DNA of 62,000 bases from Neocallimastix lanati (nom. inval.) (GCA_016946835.1 JACVTC010000066.1:457501-519500); one strand, 5' to 3'; shown: positions 13,056 to 24,542, counted from the stretch's first letter. Translations and numbers: made by a program. The notes: generated by a model not told the origin, from the sequence alone.

Positions 13056-13259
13056 TTAATTTTTATTTTAAATATCTACTACTTTTTAAAAATAATATTT
13101 TAATCCTTTTAAATTTTAAATAAAAAATTAAAATTCTAATACAAATATATATATGGAATAATTTTTTTTTTTTTGAGATAAATATGGTGATAAGCTAGTA
13201 CTCAGATTTTTTTTTTTATTCACATTGATTTTTGAGGAAGTAGTTTATAGAAAGATAAA

Positions 13260-14956
13260 CTAGATATTTTGTCTTTTGAAGCTAGATATATTTTCTTTTG
13301 AGGAAGCATTTGATAGAATAAAATTAGGAATATTGTCTTTTGAGGAAGCAGTTGATAGAATATAACTAGGAATATTGTCTTTTGAGTGGGTCTTTAATGT
13401 TAAACTTTTACCAATCATATAGTCTTTTGAAGAAGTATTAGATAGACCTTTACTATGCGTATTCTCGTTTGAAGAAGACTTTGAAATTTCTATAGAAATC
13501 ATATCGTCTGAGGAATAATTCGATCTAGCAATATTTATGTAATTTGTTGAGGGATTAACTTTTTTTGATTGTGTCATAGTACTAGAAGTGGTGTATAAAC
13601 GAATATCTATATCTGAGTTATCCTTTGAAAATTTTAATATTAAGAAGAGCGATATTGGTCGTACAATGAAAAAAATAATATGATTTGATATTGAAAATAT
13701 AATATTAAGACTTTCCATCATAATAAACCTAGCGTCATAATTATCAATATTAGTGGTCGATAATATAACGATCATGATTAAACTAAGTATAGTGGAATAG
13801 AGAGAAATAAGTATAAATTTTGAGTCAATCTTCATAACCTCAATTTTTCTACCAATAATTGATAATATAATGACAATCATTAGTATTAGACCTTCATAGA
13901 TAAGTATGATCGCATTAATAAACTTATTAAGATTAGTTCTTGATACACATTGTTTAGTATTACCGAAATCTTTACTCACTTTTTTTAATATAAGGAAAGG
14001 CGATAATAGTTCAAACATGTATAATACATTATTAATTAATAGTAAAGAGAATAAAATAATATATATGTTTTTTTGAATTCTCTTCCATAGTGGATATACC
14101 ATATGTAATCGCTTAACTTGTTGGCAAATAATAGGAAGTAAATTTAATGAAAGGCCAAAAGAATATAACAATATTCTTAATTGACATTTTGATGGTGTAA
14201 CCGGTCCATACTCTATGAAACATAATCCAAACATCAAAAAAGTTCCAAAAATAGAAATTATCCATAACACAGGAGGTAAGCATTTATAATATATAGTTAA
14301 ACTTGGGATAAATGGTAGTGCCAATGAAGCAATTAATATTCCTAAAATAATGAAAATAAAAGTACCATATAATTTTCCATGAAGAGAATTTGTAAATGTT
14401 ATATAATAAAACTTATTCATTCGATCAAGCTCATGCGTAACTTGTAAGGCTGTCTTATTTCCAAATATATACTCGTATATTTTCGATCTAAATTCCTTAG
14501 AAAAATCGTCATAACTTTTGTCAGAAGGAAACTCTCTTTGTACAAATTGAAAGCCCTTCATAAATTCACAATCAACAGCCTTACATACATCTGGATCATC
14601 ATATAGACTCGGAATTGCAGAATATTCTCCAGTTTTAATGGTTAAATTTTTTCGTACATCATAGGAGGTTAAATATTTTATGACTTTAACGGACGCTTCT
14701 ATTCTTTCTTTAGATACAAATTTTGCAACTCCTATATTTTGTCCTCCAATTGTAGTACCTGAAATTCCTTCTTTAAGTCCAGGTATATTTGTCATTTTAT
14801 AGATCGGAATCATGTTTATATTCCAATATTTAATAAATAATGCACTCTTTTGATACATTGCTTGAATGGAGAAACCTGCTCCTTTTTGAAATAGATCATC
14901 TTTATTATATTATTATTTTTAATATTATTAAATATTTTAGTATTTAAAAGATTATA

Positions 14957-14988
<32 letters not shown>

Positions 14989-16351
14989 ATGTTTTTGATT
15001 TTATAGATAAAATTTTTAAAATTATATTATGGATATATAATTAATATATAATTTAAGTAAAAAAAAATTTTGAATAAAAAAAATATAAATAAAAAAAAAA
15101 TAAAAAAAATAAAAAAAAAAAATAAAAAAAATAAATTAAAAATAATAATTGTTAAAATTGAAGTATTATTTCATAAAATATATATTATATTAACCTGATC
15201 CTATTCTATCTTTCATTTCTTTAAATTTTTCTATTGCATGTAAAAATTCATCACTAGTTACCGGAGGAAAAGGTGAATCAGTTGAGTTTCTACATGAATA
15301 TATAAAGTCATATAATGAACAGGTTCCAGTTTCAGTATCTAATTAATAATATAAATATATAAATTGAAATATAAATATAAATTAAAATATAAATATAAAT
15401 TAAAATAAAAATGTTAATAAATTTTTAATATTATTGATATTATCATATTATTTTTATTTTTATTATTATATTATTTTTTTATATATAATTATTAATAAAA
15501 ATATTTTAAGATTAATAATATATATGACAATCACAATAAATAAATTGATCTTTTATTGAAAATAAAGTATAAATTTTTATTTATATATGTGATATATTAA
15601 TAAAATTTTACCTGTTAATAAACCATTAATTGGAAATAAATTCAGATTAGTTTTATTTTCCTTTTCAATAATAAATTCACTTGTTTCTATTAATTCATCC
15701 CAAGTCTTAGGTATTGTTTTATTATACTTTTTCAATAATTCCATATTTGAATATAAAATAGTATAACTTGTTTTAATTGGCTATTTATATATATATATAT
15801 CATTTTTTTATCATCATTATTAAATATTTTATATTAATGCAATGAAGAATGAAGTAAATAAGTTAATATCGTTTTTTATTTTTTGTGATATAGAAATCTT
15901 TAAATACTTTTATTAGATGTTAATTTCTTACCAATGAAGTTAATTTATGTATATCTAATTTTGTATTATTAATATAACATATTTCTGATGCAATTCCTGA
16001 TGCATACAAATCAATATGTTCTTTTGGCAAATAGTTGTTTAAGTCTATCATGTACCTTCCAAATTTATAATTATATATATTATCATAAAAATAAATTTCA
16101 TATTTCTGTGATCCTTTAGATAAAAGACTTTCCATTATAGATTGAGAATTACTCATTTCTGTTGATGAATTTGATGGTGTCATTAAATTCAGTTCTAATT
16201 TAATATCTAAATTATTTGTTTGAGAATATTTATTAAATGCCTCCACCAGAGATGAAAATAAACCATCCTCTGTAAAAGAGAAGGCTATGGCATTGAGTTC
16301 AATTGCATTTCCAAAATCTGTTTTATTTATTTCATTGTTTAATAAAGTCAA
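13260..16351 (-). CDS. Receptor with solute-binding ectodomain and class C-type 7TM domain
   Basis: A probable cell-surface sensor. Four exons were joined by hand: 16351-15932, 15780-15612, 15338-15195 and 14899-13260; all phases agree, giving about 790 residues. Exons 1-3 and the start of 4 form a domain resembling bacterial extracellular solute-binding proteins of ABC sugar importers (LNAIAFSFTEDG, YMIDLNNYLPKEH, PKTWDELIETSEF, SGTTIGGQNIGV). Seven hydrophobic helices follow in exon 4, starting near LYGTFIFIILGILIASL and ending near FFIVRPISLFLIL, in the class C (GABA-B-like) layout. The cytosolic tail is Ser-rich with a repeat ASSKDNIP/ASSKENIS. This domain fusion is known from gut fungi, where a carbohydrate-sensing role has been proposed; the ligand is unknown. 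Oddity: no ATG or signal peptide is found. An in-frame stop lies just above TTG at 16351, so the first exon is missing or unrecognised. Confidence 0.8.
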
Positions 16352-16359
16352 TTTATTAG

Positions 16360-16394
16360 TAAATTCATTTATATATAGTAATTTTTAATTCTAG

Positions 16395-16425
<31 letters not shown>

Positions 16426-17420
16426 CTTAAATTTTTTTTTTTAATAAATATTTAATATAAATAAATACATATAAATACATACTATAATATATTAAAATCT
16501 GTATAATTAAATATATAAGATATATCAACATTTAGTTATATATATTTTTAATAATACTATTACTGCTATAATGAATATATATATATATATTTTTTTTATA
16601 AATATATTAAAAATTATTATTTTTTTTTATATAAATATTTTAATAATTAATTTAAAACAAAATACTTATATTTTAAAAAAAAAAAAAAAAAAAGAAAATT
16701 ATAAATTATTAATATTAAAGCAGAATAATTATAAATTATTAATATTAAAGCAGACTAAAGTTAAAAATAACCCAAAATCTTATTGAAGAAAAATTATTCC
16801 ACATTTTTTTTTTTTTTATTTATTTAAAAATTACAAGTTGTGATGTGACATTATTACTAATTAATAAACCATTCAGAAACTAAATTTAAAACTTAATTAT
16901 TAATATTAAATATATAATTAGCATTTTATAAATTAAAATAAACAAATTATATATAAAGATACATTTTATAATTTTTTTTTAAAAAAAAAAAAAATTAAAG
17001 AAGTTTTTACTCTATTATTTCTAATTTTTTTTTTTACCGAAACTGAATTAAATTTAAGTTTGATTATTTTCTTCGAAGTTTATTTATATATATATAAAAG
17101 ATAAAAGATAATAATAATCTTTTTCTTTTTATTTTATTTTATTTTATTTTAATTTTTTTTTTTTTTTTGTATTGAATAATAATAATTAATAGCATCAACA
17201 AGTCAATTTAAAGAAAATTAAAGTAAATTAAAAATAATTTAAACAAAAAAATCTCCCTCTATTATAAAAAAAATTAAATTTCATAAAAAGATATTAAAAA
17301 TAATTTTTTTTCTTCTGGGAAAATAAAATATAATATTTTTAATGAATTATTTTATAATTAAACATATAATTAAATATATAATTAAATATAATATAATTAA
17401 ACTTAATGGTAAAAATATTA
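16360..17420. other. AT-rich intergenic DNA, no gene seen
   Basis: The region contains poly(T) and poly(A) runs and a duplicated phrase at about 16697-16754 (ATTATAAATTATTAATATTA followed by AAGCAGA). The plus-strand frame at 16571-16786 is AT-composition noise. No signal-peptide exon for the receptor could be found here. Confidence 0.55.
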
Positions 17421-17425
17421 ATTCA

Positions 17426-17452
17426 TTTTGTTTTTTATTTTTATTTTATTTT

Positions 17453-17483
<31 letters not shown>

Positions 17484-17684
17484 TTTGTTTAAGTTCTATT
17501 TTATTTAATTATTAAATTATTATTTTATTTTATACTAATTACATGTATTAGTTTTTTACTACATCAATTACACAATAACTTCATATTAATATTATATGTA
17601 TTAAGCCACATACATACATACATACATAGAGATTTAAATATATATAATATAAATTACTATACTATTTGAACTTTATTTTTAACA
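17426..17684 (-). repeat. Copia 3' LTR
   Basis: 259 bp, the same by eye as 23229-23487. It contains poly(T) of 25, the (CATA)n phrase CCACATACATACATACATAC, and ends TTTTTAACA next to the purine-tract complement. Confidence 0.92.
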
Positions 17685-17707
17685 CTCCTCCTAAAGTTCA
17701 ATTGTGA

Positions 17708-20700
17708 CTAACACTTCACCATAATAGAATCTCTAAATTTATTTAATAGATATGTATTAAGATACTTTGTAAAACCATCGGCTAGATTATCTTCAGACTT
17801 TATATATTTTAGTTTTATTTTATTTTCTTTAATAAGATCTCTTGTGTGGTGATATTTTATGTCTATGTGTCTAGATCTTGGGTTAATAGTTTCATTTTCG
17901 CAATTATAAATGGCAGCTTTATTATCTACATTTATTGTTATACAATTACAATTTAATTTTAATTCATTTAATACATTTTCATACCACAAGCAATGTCTAG
18001 CGCATTCATTTATTCCATAATATTCACTTTCGGCAGAAGATACAGATACACAGTGTTGTAATTTTGAATACCATGAGGTAGGTCCTGAACCTATTTTAAT
18101 TATATAACCCGTAGTAGATTTTCTAGACTCTACATCTCCTCCGTAATCTGCATCTACATAAACAATTAATTTTAAGTTTCCTGAATACCTTAAACCATAA
18201 TTAGGTTTTCCCTTGAGGTATCTAAATATTTTGATGACATTATACCAATCTTCATAATTTGGATCTTTGGCTTTTCTGGAAGCTTTATTCACAGGAAATA
18301 AGATATCCGGTCTAGTACATATCGCGAGATATAATAAACTACCTATAGCTTGTTGGTATTTCGTGATATTGAATTTTCTTTTTCTTAATTCTTCATTTTC
18401 TTCTGGTATCATATTTGAAGATATTTTATACTTATATATATCAAATTTTCTTAATATATTCTCTAGATATTTATGTTGTTGCAATAGATAGCCGTCCTTT
18501 TCTTTTATAAATTTAACGCCAATGATTGTATCCACAGGACCTATATCAGTTATGTTAAAATAATTTTTTAATAAATGTTTTGTTTTATATACTTCATGTT
18601 CATTACCTGTTAATAATATATCATCTACATAAACTGTAAGAAGACAAATAATTTTATTCCGATCATTCATTTTAACGTAAATGCATGGTTCACTTCGAAG
18701 TCTATTAAAACCAATATTTATAAGTTTTTCATTTAAAGTCTCGTTCCACAAACGACCAGACTGTTTCAAACCGTACAAGGCTTTATTTAGTTTCCAATAG
18801 CCATTTTTATAATCTTCAGCACCTTCTGGAATTTCCATATAAACATCTTCGTTTAGTGTAGCGTTTAGGTAGGCTGATTTTATATCAATTTGATATATAT
18901 TAAAGTTATTGGCTGATGCAATAGCAGTTGCTATTCTCAAAGAGTCCTGTTTCAATGTGGGCGAGAACGTCTCATTATAATCAATGCCTTGTTTTTGTGT
19001 AAAACCTCTGGCTACCAGTCTTGCTTTTCTTTTATTTATACTATTGTCTGAATTATATTTGTATCTGAACACCCACTTTGGTGTTATTATATTACTACCC
19101 TTGGGTACCCTATCAACTTTCTTATAAACTTTTAAGTTTTTCATGCTGTTTAATTCCTCCTTGACTGCTTGTAACCATTCATTTTTATCAATTTTATTGA
19201 ATATATCAGGATAATTATAGGGTTCACACAGCTCCTCCTTTGTAGATAATAAAGAAAAATTATCTTCTATTATATCCATTAAATCAAATGATTTTATTTT
19301 CTTTGATTCTGGTTTTAATTCAGAATCAAGTTTTCTCTTACCTTTCCGTTTAACGTTCTTGTCCTTTAAATTTGATGATTTTAATTTCTTTGATTCAGGT
19401 TTTGTTTCTGAATCAAGTTTTCTCTTTCCTTTACGTTTACTTGTTTTCTTATTATTTGTTTTATCTGGTGTTTCTTTATCATTATTAATATTTGATATTG
19501 TAGAATTATTTGATTTATTATTCATATCTAATTTATTTAATTCTTTATTTTCATTTGAATTTAATTCTTTATTTTCATTTGAATTTAATTCTTTGTTTAC
19601 ATTTGAATTTAATTCTTTGTTTACATTTGAATTTAATTCATTTTTTATATTTGAATTTAATTCTTTGTTTACTTTTGAATTTAATTCTTTGTTTACATTT
19701 GAATTTAATTCTTTGTTTACATTTGAATTTAATTCATTTTTTATATTTGAATTTAATCCTTTGTTTATATTTGAATTTAATTCATTGTTTATATTTGAAT
19801 TTAATTCTTTGTTTATATTAGAATTATTATTTATACGTTGGACATCGTTCATATTCGACTGACCATCATATAAATTATTAATTCTCATTTTTGTATTAAA
19901 ATTATTTTTATATAAATTATTATTTGGAATATAATTATTTTTTACATAATTATTATCAATGGAACTTGAATTTCCATTCATAACGTTATCATTACAATTT
20001 GAATTATGTATGGATTGTTCCATTTTATCATTTTTATTGTTTATGTTGTTAATTAAATTATATTTACCTTGAGAATTATCTTCTGAATTTTTATTGTTTA
20101 AATTTCCTGAATTTGATGAATTTTGAGCATTATTTTCATAATTTATAATTTTATTAATATAATTATTATTTAAATTATTATCATTTAAATATAAATGACC
20201 CTTATATTCATTTAGAAAATTATTATAATTTTCATTTTGAATATAATTATTTTTATTTAAATAATTTAAATTAGGATTTATAAATCCAGCATTATAATTG
20301 TAAATGGCCGGATTTAAGTTTTCTGCAAAAGGTAAATTGCTACTTATATTACTATTTAAATTATTTAAAGGTAAAATATTATAATTATTATAATTTTTAT
20401 ATGGGTCAATTATATTGGTTGATTGGGGAAAATTTTTATTTGGATTAGGACTATAAGTAAAATTAATATTATTATCATTTAAATAATTTTTATTAAAATT
20501 ATATTTATTTAAATTATTATCATTTGGATAATTATTATTTATATTATTATTATTATTATTTAAATTATTATTTTCTAAATAATTATTATTTAAATTATTT
20601 AAGTTATCATTATTATTTATATTGTTATTATTTTTATTTTCTTCTCTATTTTCTGTTGTCTCTTTATTTTCATGTTCCTTATTTTTGTTATTATAGTCTT

Positions 20701-21406
20701 GGAGTAATACTGTATTTTTGTTATTTTCATCGTATTCTTCCATATTAACCTCAAAGTTATATATTTCTGGTCTTGTAGAAGGTGCGGAAATATTACCAGG
20801 GGTATCTTCGAAGAATTCAACTGTCCTTGAAAGGACTATTTTATTATTTGTAGTATCATATATTATGTAGGCTGTTGGATTTTTATCATCATATCCTAAA
20901 AATATTCCAGGAAGGGAGGTTCCGTTGAATTTTCGCCTAAATTGTTTTGGGATATAAAAGTAAACTTGGCAACCAAATACTCTAAACTTTTCATAATCGA
21001 CCTTTTCTTGATATAATTCCTCAAAAGGCACTTTGTTGTTGTTACCATTATGTGGTAACCTATTATGAATGTAATTTGCTGTCCTTACAGCATCTTCCCA
21101 ATATTTATGATTTAGCTTACCGTCTTTGAGCATGGCGGTGGCGTTATAAATGAGGGTTTCTTGAAAACGTTCGGCTCTTCCGTTTTGCTGTGGGTTGTAA
21201 GGTATTGAAAATTGTTGTTCAATACCATTTTCTTCACAAAATTTCCTAAAGTTATTATTTGTAAACTCAGTACCATTGTCGGTTCGTATATATTTAATAT
21301 TTTTGTTGAAAATGTTGGTGACTTTCTTATACCATTTTCTGAAAATATTGATCACTTCGGCTTTTGAGTTCATAAAAAAAGACCCATCCGTACCTGGTAT
21401 AATCAT
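17708..21406 (-). CDS. Copia Pol part 2: integrase, Asn-rich linker, RT, RNase H
   Basis: Third frame, about 1230 residues. Integrase continues at FFMNSKAEVINIFRKWYKK; RTDNGTEF holds the second catalytic Asp and EENGIEQQFSIPYNPQQNGRAE the Glu region. An unusually long Asn-rich linker of some 480 residues follows, with octapeptide repeats (ELNSNVNK-like, 19540-19825) and a duplicated basic block KRKGKRKLDSE..KPESKK that looks like a bipartite nuclear signal. Then come reverse transcriptase (KWVFRYKYNSD, QIDIKSAYLNA, catalytic YVDDILLTG) and RNase H (VDADYGGD, SAESEYYG, HIDIKYHHTRD). The N-terminus is not a real start: it is the continuation of part 1 after a +1 change at a T run. Confidence 0.9.
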   Translation of the reverse strand: MIIPGTDGSFFMNSKAEVINIFRKWYKKVTNIFNKNIKYIRTDNGTEFTNNNFRKFCEENGIEQQFSIPYNPQQNGRAERFQETLIYNATAMLKDGKLNHKYWEDAVRTANYIHNRLPHNGNNNKVPFEELYQEKVDYEKFRVFGCQVYFYIPKQFRRKFNGTSLPGIFLGYDDKNPTAYIIYDTTNNKIVLSRTVEFFEDTPGNISAPSTRPEIYNFEVNMEEYDENNKNTVLLQDYNNKNKEHENKETTENREENKNNNNINNNDNLNNLNNNYLENNNLNNNNNNINNNYPNDNNLNKYNFNKNYLNDNNINFTYSPNPNKNFPQSTNIIDPYKNYNNYNILPLNNLNSNISSNLPFAENLNPAIYNYNAGFINPNLNYLNKNNYIQNENYNNFLNEYKGHLYLNDNNLNNNYINKIINYENNAQNSSNSGNLNNKNSEDNSQGKYNLINNINNKNDKMEQSIHNSNCNDNVMNGNSSSIDNNYVKNNYIPNNNLYKNNFNTKMRINNLYDGQSNMNDVQRINNNSNINKELNSNINNELNSNINKGLNSNIKNELNSNVNKELNSNVNKELNSKVNKELNSNIKNELNSNVNKELNSNVNKELNSNENKELNSNENKELNKLDMNNKSNNSTISNINNDKETPDKTNNKKTSKRKGKRKLDSETKPESKKLKSSNLKDKNVKRKGKRKLDSELKPESKKIKSFDLMDIIEDNFSLLSTKEELCEPYNYPDIFNKIDKNEWLQAVKEELNSMKNLKVYKKVDRVPKGSNIITPKWVFRYKYNSDNSINKRKARLVARGFTQKQGIDYNETFSPTLKQDSLRIATAIASANNFNIYQIDIKSAYLNATLNEDVYMEIPEGAEDYKNGYWKLNKALYGLKQSGRLWNETLNEKLINIGFNRLRSEPCIYVKMNDRNKIICLLTVYVDDILLTGNEHEVYKTKHLLKNYFNITDIGPVDTIIGVKFIKEKDGYLLQQHKYLENILRKFDIYKYKISSNMIPEENEELRKRKFNITKYQQAIGSLLYLAICTRPDILFPVNKASRKAKDPNYEDWYNVIKIFRYLKGKPNYGLRYSGNLKLIVYVDADYGGDVESRKSTTGYIIKIGSGPTSWYSKLQHCVSVSSAESEYYGINECARHCLWYENVLNELKLNCNCITINVDNKAAIYNCENETINPRSRHIDIKYHHTRDLIKENKIKLKYIKSEDNLADGFTKYLNTYLLNKFRDSIMVKC
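19540..19825 (-). repeat. 24-bp repeat array inside copia pol
   Basis: About twelve copies of a 24-bp unit (plus strand TTTGAATTTAATTCWTTKTT) encode an eight-residue repeat ELNSNVNK with I/V/E and K/N variants. It lies in the linker between integrase and RT. Confidence 0.9.
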
Positions 21407-22217
21407 CTAATATACTTAAGAAATATTTATTTCCATATATGGAGCTATCTAGGGATGACACTGTATCCATATGTATAAGTTCAAACGGCTCTTTTGATTT
21501 GTTTCTTGCTTTGTTATAAGGTTTATTTCTCATCTTGGACGCACATATTATACATTTATTTTGTATGTTTATATTATTTAATTTTTCCTTAATGTTATCT
21601 ATATAAAAGTGGCCAAGACGGCGGTGCCATAGCTCCATGTTTTCTGTGTTGAAAGCTTTTATAATATTGTCACATGTAATAGTCTTTTTGTTGTTGTCCC
21701 TATTATATTCTATTTTATTTTTGAAAGTCCATACTTTATATATTTTGGATTTATTAGATTTGGTAGTAAATATCCTTTTGCCTTCTTTGTTGTAAATGGT
21801 AACTAAATTTTTATTATTAAAATTGTAAAATATTGTTTTATAACCTTCCTCACTTAAATTGTCTATTGACAACAAACTTCTTTTGAATTTAGGAATATAT
21901 AATACATTTCGTAATGTAATTTCATTATTGTTAATATATCCTACGTACGTACCTTTGTACGTAGCAGTAACTGTACCTCCGTCAGCGAATTGGATAATTT
22001 CTTCACACCTTATCTTATCTATTAAACTTGATAATGCATTTGTCATGTGATAGGTGGCTCCGGAGTCAATTGTCCAACTGACTATATTACTTGGTAGCTT
22101 CGCTTTAGTTGACGGGGCAGTCACATAATAACTGAGGTTTTGTCTCGGCATGTTATTTTCTGCTTTAGTAGCGTCCACGCCTCGGTCGAACGGAGTATGA
22201 GGATTGGATATCTTCAT
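21327..22217 (-). CDS. Copia Pol part 1: protease and start of integrase
   Basis: Second retrotransposon frame, overlapping the end of gag by about 50 bp in the +1 frame. It shows the aspartic protease motif WTIDSGATYHMTN near residue 48, the GAG-pre-integrase His/Cys finger (ELWHRRLGHFYIDN and CIICASKMRN), and the first integrase strand with catalytic Asp (LIHMDTVSSL, then YFLSILDDYTRYGWVFF). It runs off frame at a T run near 21370-21380; the rest of integrase lies in the next frame. Confidence 0.9.
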   Translation of the reverse strand: MKISNPHTPFDRGVDATKAENNMPRQNLSYYVTAPSTKAKLPSNIVSWTIDSGATYHMTNALSSLIDKIRCEEIIQFADGGTVTATYKGTYVGYINNNEITLRNVLYIPKFKRSLLSIDNLSEEGYKTIFYNFNNKNLVTIYNKEGKRIFTTKSNKSKIYKVWTFKNKIEYNRDNNKKTITCDNIIKAFNTENMELWHRRLGHFYIDNIKEKLNNINIQNKCIICASKMRNKPYNKARNKSKEPFELIHMDTVSSLDSSIYGNKYFLSILDDYTRYGWVFFYELKSRSDQYFQKMV

Positions 22218-23205
22218 CTGAATTGTAATCTTCGAGGCTTATTTGAGCATCAGCAAATTCGCAATACCCATCCTCTTTGTTTATACTTGCGTTGTTGGCT
22301 TTGATATTATTGTTCTTTTTTCTTTTGTTCTTTTCATTATGCCAACAGTCCCGTGCTATATGTCCTAGCTTGTTACATATATAACATCTTTTTCTTCCTC
22401 TGTTGTTTCTTGGTGTGAATCTATTTTTCTTGGTCATTGAGTTAACGTTTATTACTGTATTATTCTTGTGGTTATTTTCTTTTCTAAGTTCCTTAAGATA
22501 TTTTAGCTTAGGGACCTTCTTTTTTAGACATTTGGTAACATCTTCCCATTTCCCATCGTGGTCCATTATGTTAACTTCCAATGTTATTTCATATGGAAGA
22601 GCGAGATAAAGATATTCAAATTTCTTCTCATCGCTGATTTCCATTTCAAGACTACTTAATTCATTGAAAATGTTGTTCATTTCTTCAATAAATAATGAAA
22701 TATCATTTTCTTTGTTATATTTCATATTCTCTAACTTATTTTTTAATTCTAATTTCCTTTCTTCATTTGATCTAGTATTACTTGCTTTTAAAATGTTCCA
22801 AATTTGATAGGCACTAGATCTTTGAAAATCTAATTTAATTTTGATTTCATCTGATATGCTATTGTTTATCAGATGCTTAGCTAAAGAATCTAGCTTTATC
22901 ATTTCTTTTGTGACGTCTTTTTCATAATATAGGTCATCACAACCTCTAACCTTTTTATATTTCTTTAGATTTTCTTTAGCTATTTTGTTTTTCTTTATAA
23001 CTTTTACCTTTTCTTCGTAAATATAGTCATCAACATCATTAATAACTAATAAAAGATCCATATCCGTTAACCATAGTCTGTAGTTATTTGATGTTAATAG
23101 GTGTTTTGTAGTAGTTGGTTTATTTGCTATGTTTACTGTATTTATTTGGTTTAATGTATTTACTGTTTCTTCAACAGTATTCGTTATATTCCTTTTTTCA
23201 CTCAT
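22165..23205 (-). CDS. Copia Gag (capsid and zinc knuckle)
   Basis: Gag of the retrotransposon, 346 residues from the ATG at 23205. About residues 35-215 show the copia gag fold pattern: LLTSNNYRLWLTDMD, then AYQIWNILK and YLYLALP. A CCHC zinc knuckle, CYICNKLGHIARDC, sits near residue 275 and would bind genomic RNA. The tail is basic, then acidic. The frame ends inside the overlap with the pol frame (22217 onward), so Pol would need a +1 shift, as in Ty1, or a mutation. Confidence 0.9.
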   Translation of the reverse strand: MSEKRNITNTVEETVNTLNQINTVNIANKPTTTKHLLTSNNYRLWLTDMDLLLVINDVDDYIYEEKVKVIKKNKIAKENLKKYKKVRGCDDLYYEKDVTKEMIKLDSLAKHLINNSISDEIKIKLDFQRSSAYQIWNILKASNTRSNEERKLELKNKLENMKYNKENDISLFIEEMNNIFNELSSLEMEISDEKKFEYLYLALPYEITLEVNIMDHDGKWEDVTKCLKKKVPKLKYLKELRKENNHKNNTVINVNSMTKKNRFTPRNNRGRKRCYICNKLGHIARDCWHNEKNKRKKNNNIKANNASINKEDGYCEFADAQISLEDYNSDEDIQSSYSVRPRRGRY

Positions 23206-23228
23206 TACTGCTAATGAGACTCTTAATC

Positions 23229-23255
23229 TTTTGTTTTTTATTTTTATTTTATTTT

Positions 23256-23286
<31 letters not shown>

Positions 23287-23487
23287 TTTGTTTAAGTTCT
23301 ATTTTATTTAATTATTAAATTATTATTTTATTTTATACTAATTACATGTATTAGTTTTTTACTACATCAATTACACAATAACTTCATATTAATATTATAT
23401 GTATTAAGCCACATACATACATACATACATAGAGATTTAAATATATATAATATAAATTACTATACTATTTGAACTTTATTTTTAACA
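23229..23487 (-). repeat. Copia 5' LTR
   Basis: 259 bp, the same by eye as the copy at 17426. It should carry the element's promoter. The gag ATG at 23205 lies only 24 bp inside it, so the leader is very short. Confidence 0.92.
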
Positions 23488-23492
23488 ATTCA

Positions 23493-24140
23493 TATATTTA
23501 CTATCATTACTATTTCATTAATTTTAAGATTGAATATCGTATGATTAATAAATAATAAATAAAATATATAGTTTTTAGAATTTAAAAAATTATTTGGCGT
23601 AATATCTAATATTTTAGTAGAAGCTTTCATTTTTATATTATAAATATTATTAATTTTTATATTATAATTATTAATTGAAGAATTATAAATTTATCAATTC
23701 TTTTTATTTTAATTATCAATTGAAAAACAAGAAATTTCTTTCATGTTTATTCTCTAGGAAAAAAAAAATTTTTTTTTTTATTTTATTTTTTTTTTTTTAT
23801 GTTAGTTTTGAATTCAAATTTCAATGTTTTCTAAAATTTTTTTCTATTTAAAGGTGTAATTTTTGAAAATAAATTATTTGTTTGTTAATGAATATATATA
23901 TATATATATTTTAAATAAGTTACTTTCATTTTTTATATTCCTATTTTTGTAACCTTTATATGTTTTAATTCTATAAATTTCAATGATTTGATTTGTTATT
24001 TTATCTGTGGAAACTTTGTATTCATGTTTTATACTAATAACCACTTTGGTAATTTCTTTTATTCTCTCCTGAAATTAATATAACATTAATATAAAGTGTT
24101 AATAATAGGCATAATTTATTATTTTTATATTTACCCAAAT
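23493..24140. other. AT-rich flank of the copia insertion, no gene seen
   Basis: Only A/T runs and (TA)n near 23893. The slightly mixed stretch 23990-24070 shows no frame. Confidence 0.5.
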
Positions 24141-24174
24141 AAACAATTATCTGTATTATATTGAATTAAGCAAA

Positions 24175-24442
24175 TTGTCTTAAGAAAACCAGAGATTTCG
24201 TAAAACCGTTGTCTTTCAGCTTTAATATCAATTTGTCTTAAATTCCATTTATATTGATGCATTAGCAATTGTTAGTCTAAAGCTATCCATTTCTATTGTA
24301 GGAGAATAGGTACAGATGTAATTAATTCCTTTATATTATTTTTGTGAAAATCTCTGACAACCAATATTACATTATATATACCGTTATTTTTAATAGTAAA
24401 AAAAACGTATCTAACATCGAGTGATTTAATGCCTTTTGGAAT

Positions 24443-24493
<51 letters not shown>

Positions 24494-24511
24494 TTTTGTT
24501 TTTGTTTTTGT

Positions 24512-24542
<31 letters not shown>

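Larger units (their letters stand above)
17426..23487 (-). mobile_element. Ty1/copia LTR retrotransposon, young, full length
   Basis: A 6.06-kb element with gag, protease, integrase, RT and RNase H in copia order on the minus strand. The two 259-bp LTRs look identical by eye, including a 25-T run. The flanking direct repeat ATTCA (17421-17425 and 23488-23492) fits a 5-bp target duplication. On the coding strand the LTR starts TGTTAAAAAT; with this target duplication its end is ACAAAA, not a plain CA. The polypurine tract is the complement of ACTCCTCCT next to the 3' LTR. No standard initiator-Met primer site was recognised; coding-strand GATTAAGAGTCTCATT follows the 5' LTR. Three reading frames, each +1 to the previous, carry the proteins. 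Confidence 0.95.

Noticed and set aside
19359-19862. Plus-strand frames opposite copia pol with Phe-rich repeats
   Set aside because: Antisense shadows of the ELNSNVNK repeat array; the minus strand carries clear integrase and RT motifs.
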